DNA from: Clostridiales bacterium | Lineage (GTDB): Bacteria > Bacillota > Clostridia > Lachnospirales > Lachnospiraceae | Reading direction: 5' to 3' | Assembly: GCA_029012085.1 (NCBI GenBank) | Contig: JAQXLK010000235.1 | Coordinates: 1-42,906 of the forward strand | DNA length: 42,906 nt | Shown: positions 1-7,960 of the stretch, piece by piece | Position numbering within the stretch: the first letter of the stretch is position 1 | How the letters are laid out: every line of letters starts with the position of its first letter | Notes under the pieces: generated by a model | Told to the model about the DNA's origin: nothing | The model's input: only the letters and a program-made list of their open reading frames with translations | Databases searched by the model: none | Program-made: the position numbers and the translations under genes

Positions 1-21
1 ACCGGGCCCGCTTGCGCTTAG

Positions 22-81
22 TTGCGTGCGTAATGGTACATAAGGCTGCAAAGAACGCAGCCTAAGTACCAACGGACGCAA
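22..81. repeat. Long imperfect hairpin at window edge
   Basis: A nested inverted repeat: outer arms TTGCGT (22-27) and ACGCAA (76-81), then CGT/ACG, GGTAC (35-39)/GTACC (66-70), and inner GGCTGC (44-49)/GCAGCC (57-62) around a 7-nt loop. A further GAAAAA/TTTTTTC pair follows near 93-110. It is GC-richer than its surroundings. It could be the 3' end of a structured RNA or a terminator of a gene left of the window; it is not a canonical terminator because no T-run follows directly. Nothing coding is seen from 1 to 286. Confidence 0.5.
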
Positions 82-188
82 ATAGCCCTCATGAAAAACA
101 ATTTTTTCGAATCTGAAGCTGTGTATTGATAACGTCTGTACAGTAACAAAGATACAATAAATTGTCCACTTTTCTCTACTTAGTACGT

Positions 189-228
189 TATAATAATTAG
201 TATAGCAAATATAAATCACTCGCTATAC
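189..228 (+). promoter_or_regulatory. Possible promoter and inverted repeat before the sigma gene
   Basis: TATAAT at 189-194 is a good -10 box, but no -35 box lies at 16-18 bp; TTGTCC at 162-167 is 21 bp away. Just downstream, GTATAGC (200-206) and GCTATAC (222-228) form 7-bp arms that could fold in the leader RNA or bind a regulator. An ECF-type promoter cannot be ruled out. Confidence 0.3.
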
Positions 229-286
229 CAGAACGTTCAAAATCCTATAGGAAGCATCAGATTATCAAAAGAAAGGAAGTGCACGC

Positions 287-832
287 ATGAAGAAACCCCT
301 CAGTGACCGGCAGATTATGGAACAGCTTTACGAACTTTATGAACAGAAAATGTTTATGACAGCCTATTCCATTCTGCGGGATCATCATCAGGCAGAAGAT
401 GCTGTACAGGAAGCATTTGTAAAGCTTTCCAGACATCTTAACAAATTCGGCAATGTGACTTCACGAAAAAGCCGTAACTATATATTAATGACCATAAAAG
501 ATGTAGCGATTGATATGTACCGAAAAAATAAACTAAACAGTACTTATACTTTTTCCACAGAAGATGAAAATCTGGATTATTTTACAGATAATTCATCCAT
601 TCATGACACACTGCAGATTGAAAATGAAATCTATATCAAAGATTTACTAAACAGACTTCCTCTTACATATAAAGAAATCATTATCGACTACTACTATAAG
701 CAGTTATCCATTACGGAAATTGCTCAGGCATTGAAAATCAGTGACGCTGCTGCCCGTAAACGATTGCAAAGGGCCGTTACTACCCTAAAAAATATGATAG
801 GAGATGAACATTATGAGTACAAAATTATTTAA
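287..832 (+). CDS. ECF-like RNA polymerase sigma factor (sigma-70 family)
   Basis: A 181-aa protein with the two-domain layout of ECF sigma factors. Region 2 is near residues 12-85 (AYSILRDHHQAEDAVQEAF, then a basic segment ending IDMYRKNK). Region 4 is near 112-170 (LPLTYKEIIIDYYYKQLSI, then the helix-turn-helix ITEIAQALKISDAAARKRLQ). No membrane segment, so a cytoplasmic regulator directing RNA polymerase to a stress or envelope regulon. AAAGGAAG 8-14 nt upstream supports the ATG. The 3' end overlaps the next gene, whose product has a membrane segment, the usual pairing of ECF sigma and anti-sigma factor. The regulon cannot be told from sequence. Confidence 0.9.
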   Translation: MKKPLSDRQIMEQLYELYEQKMFMTAYSILRDHHQAEDAVQEAFVKLSRHLNKFGNVTSRKSRNYILMTIKDVAIDMYRKNKLNSTYTFSTEDENLDYFTDNSSIHDTLQIENEIYIKDLLNRLPLTYKEIIIDYYYKQLSITEIAQALKISDAAARKRLQRAVTTLKNMIGDEHYEYKII

Positions 833-2312
833 TAACAATGAATTTTCTACATCGGATATAAAAAACAGCAACATTACTCTGGATGACTTCGACCATTTTG
901 AAGGAAACCACCAATTCTCAGAAAAATATACAGAAAAGAAATCTGCGTTTTTAGACAGCTTAAATGATAAACCAAAAGCTCATTTGTTCCGCTATAAGCC
1001 ATACCAGATTGCGGCTGTATTTGCTCTTATTCTGATTATTGGTTCTTCCACCACAATGGCTGCATCTAAACTTTACAAGACTCATCTCGAAAAAAATGAA
1101 TATCAGGCTGATATTGTAATCACTCCAGCCGTAAAATCCTCTACGGAATCCTCTGACCAATCATCCACTAAATTATCTGCAGATAGTGAAACAGATTCCT
1201 CTGACCAGACTTCTATTAAAACAGGGATCACAGGCTCATCAAGCTATGACTTCCAGCCGGTAAAGATAAAGTTTTCCTATCTTCCGGAAGGAGTTAAAAC
1301 ATCTGTTGATGAGGAGGATAAATATGAAAACCCAAACGATGAGAATCCTTCTGCACATGGCATCTCTCCGGGTGTTACAAAACTAGACTATGACGGAGAA
1401 ATCCACCTGACAACAGACTATATCGTATCCACAGAGGAGTTTACTTCCAACGGACGTCCTGCCTACCTTTTGAAAAAGTCCTCCAACTTTGAATACGACA
1501 AAATGCTTTATGTCCTTTTTGCAGACGAACATTACATGTTCGAAGCTTTGCTTGGATATGAAATTTCAGACGATGAAGCGAAGAAAATTGCGGATGGCAT
1601 CATCTTAGAACCTACCGATGCCGAACATGCGTCTATCACGAATTCCTATGCTGAAATAATGGAATCCCGGATTCAGGCAGAGGAAGATGACTACCAGCCA
1701 CTTTTCCCTAGTTCTTATTACAATATCGGGGATACGCTTCCAGTTGACCTCGACCTCAATCCTGACTGCCATGTGACTGTGGAGCAGGTAGAATACTACG
1801 ATTCCATTAAAGACTTTGACCGTTCTAATTTCAGGAATGATTTAAAACTGGATGAAAAATATATCACCGCTGACGGAACTCTTCTTTCCCGGGAACGCAA
1901 ACTTTATTCAGAAGGAGATGGCATCCATACTGTTCCAGAAGTCATTGAGTCAAAAAAAGTCAAACAGAAATTTGTCTACCTGACCATTAGTGTTGCCAAT
2001 TCTTCCCAAGAAGATGTAATGAACTATTGTACAGATTATGAACTTGCTTTCTTTAATGAAAATACAGATGGCACACTTACAGAAGATACGGTCTACTACA
2101 CCGATTCATCCTTTACCGAACCTATTTATTTTGACGCCTCCCTTACTAATAATCAGGATGAACACTTCCTGTATACAAAGATTCCTGCGGGACAAACCGT
2201 TACTTTCCATATAGGATTCCTTGTAGATGAAGACTACACAGATGAAATGTTCTTTTGTACCCGCGGAGCAGCAAGTTCTTATGTCCTGATAGACGTCCGC
2301 GAAAAGAAATAA
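813..2312 (+). CDS. Membrane-anchored anti-sigma-like protein
   Basis: About 499 aa. A roughly 60-residue N-terminal cytoplasmic part is followed by one membrane helix (IAAVFALILIIGSSTTMAAS), a Ser/Thr-rich stretch (SSTESSDQSSTKLSADSETD) and a large acidic extracellular part. This layout, and a start overlapping the ECF sigma gene, fits the clostridial sigma/anti-sigma pairs annotated with DUF4179 or DUF4367-like domains; the family match is from memory. I prefer the ATG at 813 over that at 804 because AGGAG (799-803) then sits at normal distance. Its likely job is to hold the sigma factor until an envelope signal arrives. The ligand sensed outside is unknown. Confidence 0.7.
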   Translation: MSTKLFNNNEFSTSDIKNSNITLDDFDHFEGNHQFSEKYTEKKSAFLDSLNDKPKAHLFRYKPYQIAAVFALILIIGSSTTMAASKLYKTHLEKNEYQADIVITPAVKSSTESSDQSSTKLSADSETDSSDQTSIKTGITGSSSYDFQPVKIKFSYLPEGVKTSVDEEDKYENPNDENPSAHGISPGVTKLDYDGEIHLTTDYIVSTEEFTSNGRPAYLLKKSSNFEYDKMLYVLFADEHYMFEALLGYEISDDEAKKIADGIILEPTDAEHASITNSYAEIMESRIQAEEDDYQPLFPSSYYNIGDTLPVDLDLNPDCHVTVEQVEYYDSIKDFDRSNFRNDLKLDEKYITADGTLLSRERKLYSEGDGIHTVPEVIESKKVKQKFVYLTISVANSSQEDVMNYCTDYELAFFNENTDGTLTEDTVYYTDSSFTEPIYFDASLTNNQDEHFLYTKIPAGQTVTFHIGFLVDEDYTDEMFFCTRGAASSYVLIDVREKK

Positions 2313-2351
2313 TATTTCATTCCAGCTAAAAAGATTACAACATCTACAAAA

Positions 2352-2398
2352 AAAGAGCCAATGACCTGTGAAAATCTCCACAAGTTCATTGGCTCTTT
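2352..2398. terminator. Bidirectional terminator
   Basis: Perfect 13-bp stem AAAGAGCCAATGA (2352-2364) / TCATTGGCTCTTT (2386-2398). Seven A residues at 2348-2354 give a T-run for minus-strand transcription, and TTT ends the arm on the plus strand. It serves the convergent ends of the anti-sigma-like gene and the minus-strand transcription unit. Confidence 0.85.
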
Positions 2399-2408
2399 GC
2401 TAAATTAT

Positions 2409-2540
2409 CTATTCCTCGCCCTGTACAAGATCCATTAACTGACCTGTTATGTCTGCCATATCCGTAGAAATCTGTTTGCTACTCTGTGAAATCTCTACGT
2501 TTGCTTTCTCAATTGCCTTCACCGCAATATCAAAAGAATC
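2409..2540 (-). pseudogene. C-terminal remnant, coiled-coil (chemoreceptor-like)
   Basis: Between the terminator and the stop of the repeat protein, one minus-strand frame reads as a protein tail: VDSFDIAVKAIEKANVEISQ, then SSKQISTDMADITGQLMDLV and QGEE, ending in TAG at 2409-2411. It has the spaced A/I/S heptad character of a methyl-accepting chemotaxis receptor tail. There is no start codon; the frame runs into the 3' end of the neighbouring gene in a different register. It looks like a leftover of a gene deleted when the upstream gene was joined here. The receptor identity is a guess. Confidence 0.4.
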
Positions 2541-4573
2541 TACTTTAACTTTAACAATTTTTTATATTTCCTTTTCTTGGAAGAAGGTACTTTTATCTTT
2601 GCATTAGACTTAATTCCCTTAAATGCATTCTTTCCTACTTTTTTTAATTTTTTTGATTTGATAGTTACTTTCTTTAACTTACTACAGCCTCTAAACGCCT
2701 CTTTTCCTATTGTTGTTACATTAGAACCAATTGTTACAGACGTCAGCTTTTTGTACTTCTTAAATGCATATTTTCTAATAGCAGTTACTTTATAGACTTC
2801 ATCTCCGAAAGAGAGTTTTGCAGGAATCACAATGTTTTTACATTTTTTATTTTTTGCACCTATGCACTCTACCTTTCCCTCTCCATTTTTAACCTCTAAC
2901 ACTTTATACTTTACACCCTTAACACTAAAGACGTCTCCCTTTTTTCTTACCAGCTTGCTCTCTATTGTTGTCGGTGTCTCTGTCTTCTTTTCCGTTGTTG
3001 TCGATACTTCTGTCTTCTTCTCGGTCGTTGCCGGTATTTCTGTCTTCTTTTCCGTTGTTACCGGTACTTCTGTTGTCTTCTCCGTTGTTTCAGAACTACC
3101 TTCATTTTTCGCATACTCTGCAAGATTGATACGAAGAACCGTTCCACTGTAAGTACTGACTTCAGAACTGCCAATTCCATCAATTTCACCATTACTGCCT
3201 AATCCAAAGTAAAGATACCCGTCATTATACGCAAAACTTCTGGCAAAAGACTTTGTTGGGAAACTTACCACTTTACGAAATTTTTCAAAATTATCATCTG
3301 TTTCAAATACTGCCGTCGTAAAATCATCTTTTCCATTTTTTACGGAAGCAAGGAAATAGTATTTTCCATCCTGCTCAAATGCATCACGAACTACATAATT
3401 TTCATATCCTTTTCCTAACGATACCGGTTCACATGACATCATATCCGGGCATTTAAAGATTCCATTGCATACTACCACAAACCATTTATCCGTTTCAAAC
3501 TTTGCCGTAAAAACCGGCTCACTGAAAACCGTTTCCTGTCCATATTTTAATTCCTCATATACTTGAGAATTATCTTCAAAGGAAAAATAGAAAGGAAGCT
3601 TTTTTCCCCCTGCATATGTACCATCCGGATTTGCATACGTAAAGTGTGTATAATTTCGATGCGCCGACACAATTGTTTGCGACTCCTTACCATCATAAAC
3701 CATATAAAATCCATTTTTTTCTTTATCATATTTAAATAAACCTGATGTCGTTGTGCAGGAATAATTCGGATTGGAAGTATGAATCGCATATAATTCATTT
3801 TTATATACAAATAAATTATATGCACGCCAGTAATCATAACAATAATAGGTCTTACCATCGTATGAACTGACACATTCTGTCGATTCAAACTCAGTCCCAT
3901 CTTGATAATAAAACTTAACAACCTGTGAACTTTTACTGGTACAGAAATCTTTCTTGTCCAAACTATTAACACAGCAATATATCTGGTCTTTTCCTGGTTG
4001 GATACGGTACATACCGCCAAAGAAAATCTTACCATCATATTCCACCATGTCATAAACATGTACGGCTGCCTGTAACGTATAATAATCTGTCCATTGATTC
4101 TTTGCACTATCATATTTGTAGTAGCTTCCATGAGCGGCTCCTAACGGATCCGTCGCCGTTGCATAAATCTCGCCATCAATTTCCATAAAACGCTTAATTT
4201 CCTCTGAGCTCAGTCCACCACTAAATCCGTTATAAGAACATTCCTTTTTCTCTGTCGAGTCATTCGTATAATAATAAATTGGCACTCTTCCTGTATTACT
4301 TTCATAATCGCCCATCGACAACAGAACTTTGCCATCTTTTACTGCCATATCCCAAATGTTCTTTGCATAATAGGAAGTTCCATACCGTTTCTCCCCTGGG
4401 ATCCCAAGATCTTCCGCTGTTACTTCTGCCTCATTCACTTTCGAAAGCAGATTGGAATCCGCTTCTTGTGCAAAAACTGTCTTTTCCGCTGCCAATCGCC
4501 TATCCACGTCAGGTAAAGACAGGGCTGACAAAACCATAGCAAACGCCATCATTCCTGCAAACTTTCTTTTCAT
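2540..4573 (-). CDS. Secreted protein with BspA-type leucine-rich repeats
   Basis: 677 aa. N-terminal signal peptide (MKRKFAGMMAFAMVLSALSL, small residues before cleavage near AEKTVFA). The middle (about 40-480) has many YYxY and W/F motifs with a repeated 'DGKxYF' pattern suggesting beta-propeller-like repeats. A Thr/Glu/Lys linker of four 10-residue units follows, then a C-terminal domain (about 555-677) with LRR_5/BspA repeats (IRKYAFKKYKKLTSVTIGSN, TTIGKEAFRGCSKLKKVTI, KKVGKNAFKGI) and a very basic end. No sortase motif is seen, so the basic tail may bind the wall. BspA repeats are common in gut Firmicutes surface proteins that bind host or polysaccharide ligands. AGAGGGG precedes the ATG. 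Ligand unknown. Confidence 0.75.
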   Translation of the reverse strand: MKRKFAGMMAFAMVLSALSLPDVDRRLAAEKTVFAQEADSNLLSKVNEAEVTAEDLGIPGEKRYGTSYYAKNIWDMAVKDGKVLLSMGDYESNTGRVPIYYYTNDSTEKKECSYNGFSGGLSSEEIKRFMEIDGEIYATATDPLGAAHGSYYKYDSAKNQWTDYYTLQAAVHVYDMVEYDGKIFFGGMYRIQPGKDQIYCCVNSLDKKDFCTSKSSQVVKFYYQDGTEFESTECVSSYDGKTYYCYDYWRAYNLFVYKNELYAIHTSNPNYSCTTTSGLFKYDKEKNGFYMVYDGKESQTIVSAHRNYTHFTYANPDGTYAGGKKLPFYFSFEDNSQVYEELKYGQETVFSEPVFTAKFETDKWFVVVCNGIFKCPDMMSCEPVSLGKGYENYVVRDAFEQDGKYYFLASVKNGKDDFTTAVFETDDNFEKFRKVVSFPTKSFARSFAYNDGYLYFGLGSNGEIDGIGSSEVSTYSGTVLRINLAEYAKNEGSSETTEKTTEVPVTTEKKTEIPATTEKKTEVSTTTEKKTETPTTIESKLVRKKGDVFSVKGVKYKVLEVKNGEGKVECIGAKNKKCKNIVIPAKLSFGDEVYKVTAIRKYAFKKYKKLTSVTIGSNVTTIGKEAFRGCSKLKKVTIKSKKLKKVGKNAFKGIKSNAKIKVPSSKKRKYKKLLKLK
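2969..3088 (-). repeat. Four 30-bp tandem repeats encoding a TTEKKTE linker
   Basis: Four successive 10-codon units (TTEKTTEVPV, TTEKKTEIPA, TTEKKTEVST, TTEKKTETPT on the minus strand) inside the BspA-like gene. They encode a flexible Thr/Glu/Lys spacer between the folded middle and the repeat domain. Such in-frame repeats can change copy number by slippage. Confidence 0.85.
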
Positions 4574-4761
4574 TATTTCGTTCCCCTCTCTAATACAGTT
4601 ATAATCGATAATCCTAAAATATATGACCGAAACTATACGTTGTTCAATCTACTCAATTTTCAAGTATTTTTTTATTTTATCACTAAACAATGATAGACAC
4701 AATCATTTAGTAAAGAGAAAAGAATAAAATAAATAAACCACTATTACCTTGATTTAAGCAA
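4574..4761. other. Divergent intergenic region
   Basis: No gene seen. It separates the minus-strand BspA-like gene from the plus-strand lipoprotein gene. It contains a bulged inverted repeat (ACTAAA..TGAT near 4682-4694 against ATCATTTAGT near 4702-4711), which might be an operator for the promoter just downstream, and a T-rich tract near 4667-4678. Confidence 0.4.
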
Positions 4762-4790
4762 TAGACACCCACTGCAATTTATGTTATAGT
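4762..4790 (+). promoter_or_regulatory. Sigma-A promoter for the lipoprotein gene
   Basis: TAGACA (4762-4767), 17-bp spacer, TATAGT (4785-4790), about 85 bp before the ATG at 4875. Each box matches consensus at five of six positions. Confidence 0.7.
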
Positions 4791-4874
4791 AAACTAGCAT
4801 ACGAGTAAATTCTACTATACCTTATAGATATTTTATTCGTCTGAACGAATTTATACCCTAGGAGGAGTTTATAT

Positions 4875-5627
4875 ATGAAATCTACATTCAAAAAAATATC
4901 AGTACTTAGTCTCGTCTGTGTTTTAATGCTTTCGCTTGCAGGATGCAGCCTGTTTGACAGCAAGGCCAAGGTATATTCCCGATATGTAACAAGTCTTTTG
5001 GATATTAACTATAAGAATGTTTCAAAGGATTACATGACTTTAACCGGTGTTTCTCAAAAGGATGCAGAAGCTGTTTACGTTGCAAACATGGATTATCAGG
5101 CTCACAACCTTATGAACTACTATGGTGTGAAGGAAGTAGATGATGGTACGATTCTTTCTGAGTTTTATTATCTGGCACAATCCATTTTTGCTAATGCCAA
5201 GTACGAGGTTACAGATGTAAAGGAAGATAAGAGCACTGACAGCTACATTGTGGAAGTAACTGTTTATCCATTAGATACCTTAGAGACCACCTACGATGAT
5301 GTAGTTGCTTATATTGAGAAATTTAACGCTCAGGTAGAAGATGGTGATTTTAATAACACCACAGAAGTGGATTACGAAACAGAATTTGCAGAAGGAATTA
5401 TTGAAATTTTAAAAGGAACGACCGCAAATCCGGGATATATGGATCCGGTTGTTTTGGAAGTTCCGATTAAACTTTCTAATGATTATTATTATTTTGAAGA
5501 TGAAGATTTTTTAAAGATTGATTCCAATATTTTATTTATTCGTGAAAATGATGGTTCTGCACTACCGGAAACATCCGATGATAATACAGAAGAAGCAGTA
5601 GAGGACACAGAGGCAGCAGCGGAGTAA
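4875..5627 (+). CDS. Lipoprotein of unknown function
   Basis: 250 aa with a clear lipoprotein signal: basic start, hydrophobic core and lipobox LAGC (Cys 25), so it should be lipid-anchored on the outer face of the membrane. The mature part is acidic, with mixed helices and strands, and ends in a low-complexity Glu/Ala/Thr tail. It resembles small clostridial lipoproteins with a DUF5105-like fold, but I do not recognise the family. GGAGGAG lies 7-8 nt upstream of the ATG. It is monocistronic, with its own promoter and a terminator overlapping its stop codon. Confidence 0.8.
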   Translation: MKSTFKKISVLSLVCVLMLSLAGCSLFDSKAKVYSRYVTSLLDINYKNVSKDYMTLTGVSQKDAEAVYVANMDYQAHNLMNYYGVKEVDDGTILSEFYYLAQSIFANAKYEVTDVKEDKSTDSYIVEVTVYPLDTLETTYDDVVAYIEKFNAQVEDGDFNNTTEVDYETEFAEGIIEILKGTTANPGYMDPVVLEVPIKLSNDYYYFEDEDFLKIDSNILFIRENDGSALPETSDDNTEEAVEDTEAAAE

Positions 5628-5645
5628 TCCGGTGCTGCTTTTTCT
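5615..5645 (+). terminator. Terminator overlapping the lipoprotein stop codon
   Basis: Stem AGCAGC (5615-5620) / GCTGCT (5634-5639), with GGA/TCC inside, then TTTTT to 5643. The stop codon TAA is in the loop. Confidence 0.75.
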
Positions 5646-5647
5646 AT

Positions 5648-6544
5648 TTATTCTTCTCCCTTCTGCTCCATCCCCCCTATCAAGTCATCGACCAATGTCC
5701 CATAATATGCCCCATGAATACTTCCCTTATTCCAAATGGCATTAAATTCATGCTCTAACCGGAAATCCGGCAGGAAAATCTCCTTTAAATTGCCCTTATC
5801 AAGCATCTCCTCCCCCACATCATGATAAAGAACACTAATACCCATTCCATCGGATATTAATTTTAAAATCAGTTCCGGATTATTCATCTCACAAAAACTC
5901 ACAAAGGACAAAACCGAATACCCATTTTCATGCAGAAAATGTTCGAAAATCTCTCTTGTACCAGACCCCTTCTCCCGAAGAAAAATCCGATGTGAAAATA
6001 GTGACTTCAAATCCGTAATGTCGCTTGTATCATAATTTGCTCCGCAAAATACAGTCAGATGGGACTGCTTAATCAGCTTGTAGTCATAATCCTGCTTGCT
6101 GAAATTTCCTTCACATAAAATAAATGCAAATTCTCCATTGTTAAGCTTTAGCAGCAACTCTTCCGTAGATGAAATTGTAACAGAAATGTCTAGCTCCGGA
6201 TGCTTCTTCAAAAACAAGGTCAGGCGTTCAGGAAGATAATAACCACCGATTGATAAAGTGGCTCCAATCCGTATCTGCTGTCTTTTTTTCAATAACGCAA
6301 TATCATCCTTCACCTTTTCTGAATCATGATACATGGCTTCCATTGCATTTCTTAAAAAGATGCCCTGTTCTGTCAGGTTAAGTTTCCTGTTCTCATAATG
6401 AAACAACTTAACGTTGTAAAAATCTTCAAGATAGCGAATGTGCTTCGATACCGCCGGCTGTGTAAGATTCAAAGCTTCAGCTGCTTTTGTATAGTTCATA
6501 CAGTGACATACGGCAAGAAATGTCTGGATTCTTAAATCAAGCAT
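5648..6544 (-). CDS. LysR-family transcriptional regulator
   Basis: 298 aa. The N-terminal winged helix-turn-helix (residues 1-62) reads FLAVCHCMNYTKAAEALNLT followed by QPAVSKHIRYLE, the classic LysR signature. Residues about 90-295 form the periplasmic-binding-like effector domain (IRIGATLSIGGYYLPERL). It is transcribed divergently from a YeiH-type transporter, the same pairing as YeiE-YeiH and CysL/CysB-like regulators with putative sulfur-compound exporters. By analogy it probably controls the transporter and itself from the 6545-6752 intergenic region. The effector cannot be named. Confidence 0.9.
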   Translation of the reverse strand: MLDLRIQTFLAVCHCMNYTKAAEALNLTQPAVSKHIRYLEDFYNVKLFHYENRKLNLTEQGIFLRNAMEAMYHDSEKVKDDIALLKKRQQIRIGATLSIGGYYLPERLTLFLKKHPELDISVTISSTEELLLKLNNGEFAFILCEGNFSKQDYDYKLIKQSHLTVFCGANYDTSDITDLKSLFSHRIFLREKGSGTREIFEHFLHENGYSVLSFVSFCEMNNPELILKLISDGMGISVLYHDVGEEMLDKGNLKEIFLPDFRLEHEFNAIWNKGSIHGAYYGTLVDDLIGGMEQKGEE

Positions 6545-6642
6545 AGTTTTGTCCTCCCTATTTTATACAGTTTTCGGTAATTATCTAATATACTCTTTCA
6601 TTATTCATTCCGTATAGTTATCATATCATAATAATTTATAAT

Positions 6643-6671
6643 TTGTCATTATCTTTCTGTTATGATATTCT
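6643..6671 (+). promoter_or_regulatory. Promoter candidate for the YeiH-type exporter
   Basis: TTGTCA (6643-6648), 17-bp spacer, TATTCT (6666-6671). The -10 box is weak, as expected for a LysR-activated promoter. Two near-direct copies, GTTATCATAT (6617-6626) and GTTATGATAT (6659-6668), lie in the same intergenic region and may be regulator contacts. Confidence 0.4.
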
Positions 6672-6752
6672 ACTTTTAGAAAAACAAATTTGAAAACACG
6701 CATAAATGAATCATTTATACAAATCATATTTAACATGAAAGGATTAAAAATT

Positions 6753-7793
6753 ATGAAAACTCTTAAGACATTCGGAAGTTATCTTCCCGGTTTTTTCTTA
6801 GCATTATGTATCGCGGCGGTGGCAAAATGGCTGGAATCGCTACTTCCAATACACTTGATTGGAGCCTCCGTAATCGCACTATTTCTTGGAATGATTATCA
6901 ATCATTTTAAGAAACCCAGTGAACTCCTGACAGGCGGATTGAAATTCACCTCAAAAAAGATACTTAAATTTGCCATTATTTTACTCGGTGCTTCCTTAAG
7001 CGTTGGCACGATTTTAAATGTGGGAAAAATGTCATTAACGGTTATGTGCTTTACATTGCTTACCTGTTTTGGTGGTGGACATTTTATCGGAAAAGCATTA
7101 GGACTGAACTGGAAGCTTTCCAATCTCATCTCTGCCGGAACCGGAATCTGTGGAGGTTCTGCCATCGCTGCCATTTCTCCAGCAATTGACGCCGAGGACA
7201 GCGATATTGCTTATGCTATGTCCGCAACCTTTTTATTTGATATGGCAATGATTGTATTGTTTCCGATTATGGGAAAAGCACTAGGATTGAGTGACATTGC
7301 ATACGGCTTATGGTCTGGAACCGCAGTAAATGATACCTCCAGCGTTGTAGCTGCCGGCTATGCATTTTCAGAAGCAGCCGGAGATTTCGCCACCATGGTA
7401 AAGCTCACACGAACACTTTCGATTATTCCAACGGTAATCATCTTTGCCTTAATCGAAGTACATTTAAAGAAAAAAGAAGCACTTGCTGCCGGTGGTGATG
7501 ACAGCGAAATAAAGACACATGTGAATTTCCTGTCTCTGTTCCCATGGTTCATTTTGGGCTTTATCGCACTGGCTGTTATAAACAGCGTCGGACTGATTCC
7601 GGTTGCCGTTGCCAACGCAGCCAAAGAATTAAGCAAGTTCTTAATGGTTGCCGCCCTTGCCGCAATTGGGCTTAATACAAGCTTTAAGGATATGAGCAAG
7701 TCTGGAATTAAGCCTATGGTTCATGGCTTTATTATCTCTGCTCTTGTGGTGATTGTTGCGATAGTTGTGGAATATTTTATTGGGTTAGTATAA
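6753..7793 (+). CDS. YeiH-family putative sulfate/sulfonate exporter
   Basis: About 346 aa, integral membrane, 9-11 predicted helices. Glycine-rich motifs typical of the UPF0324/YeiH family are visible: LLGASLSVGTILNVGKMSL, LISAGTGICGGSAIAAISP and GTAVNDTSSVVAAGYAFSEA. The family is annotated as putative sulfate exporters; the substrate is not proven for most members. I choose ATG 6753 rather than 6690 or 6735 because AAAGGA (6738-6743) lies at normal distance and the protein then starts MKTLKTFG. It has its own terminator downstream and a divergent LysR regulator upstream. Confidence 0.85.
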   Translation: MKTLKTFGSYLPGFFLALCIAAVAKWLESLLPIHLIGASVIALFLGMIINHFKKPSELLTGGLKFTSKKILKFAIILLGASLSVGTILNVGKMSLTVMCFTLLTCFGGGHFIGKALGLNWKLSNLISAGTGICGGSAIAAISPAIDAEDSDIAYAMSATFLFDMAMIVLFPIMGKALGLSDIAYGLWSGTAVNDTSSVVAAGYAFSEAAGDFATMVKLTRTLSIIPTVIIFALIEVHLKKKEALAAGGDDSEIKTHVNFLSLFPWFILGFIALAVINSVGLIPVAVANAAKELSKFLMVAALAAIGLNTSFKDMSKSGIKPMVHGFIISALVVIVAIVVEYFIGLV

Positions 7794-7808
7794 GGATATA
7801 AATATCAA

Positions 7809-7864
7809 AAGGCTTCAGGCTGGTATTAGCAAATAAATAATACCAGTCTGAAGCCTTACTTTTT
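7809..7864 (+). terminator. Terminator after the YeiH-type gene
   Basis: A 20-bp stem with one G-T pair: AAGGCTTCAGGCTGGTATTA (7809-7828) / TAATACCAGTCTGAAGCCTT (7838-7857), 9-nt loop, then ACTTTTT. Very stable. Confidence 0.95.
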
Positions 7865-7883
7865 CTGGATTGAAACAGACCTG

Positions 7884-7955
7884 TTATGCTTGTTGTTTCT
7901 TTAGCTGCTCAATCTGTTACTGAAGTTGTTCAATCGCTGTAGTACTTACCCACTT
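7884..7955 (-). pseudogene. Short protein-tail remnant with internal stop
   Basis: Downstream of the AAA ATPase, a minus-strand frame reads LKWVSTTAIEQLQ, stop, QIEQLKKQQA, stop. The Gln/Glu/Leu coiled-coil character continues across the internal TAA, as if CAA had mutated to TAA. No start codon. It may be the end of a deleted gene; too short to identify, and chance is possible. Confidence 0.25.
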
Positions 7956-7960
7956 CAACT

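Noticed and set aside
3547-4131. 194-codon minus-strand ORF inside the BspA-like gene
   Set aside because: Out-of-frame shadow of the larger gene with atypical composition (many Ile/Met/Arg) and no domain.
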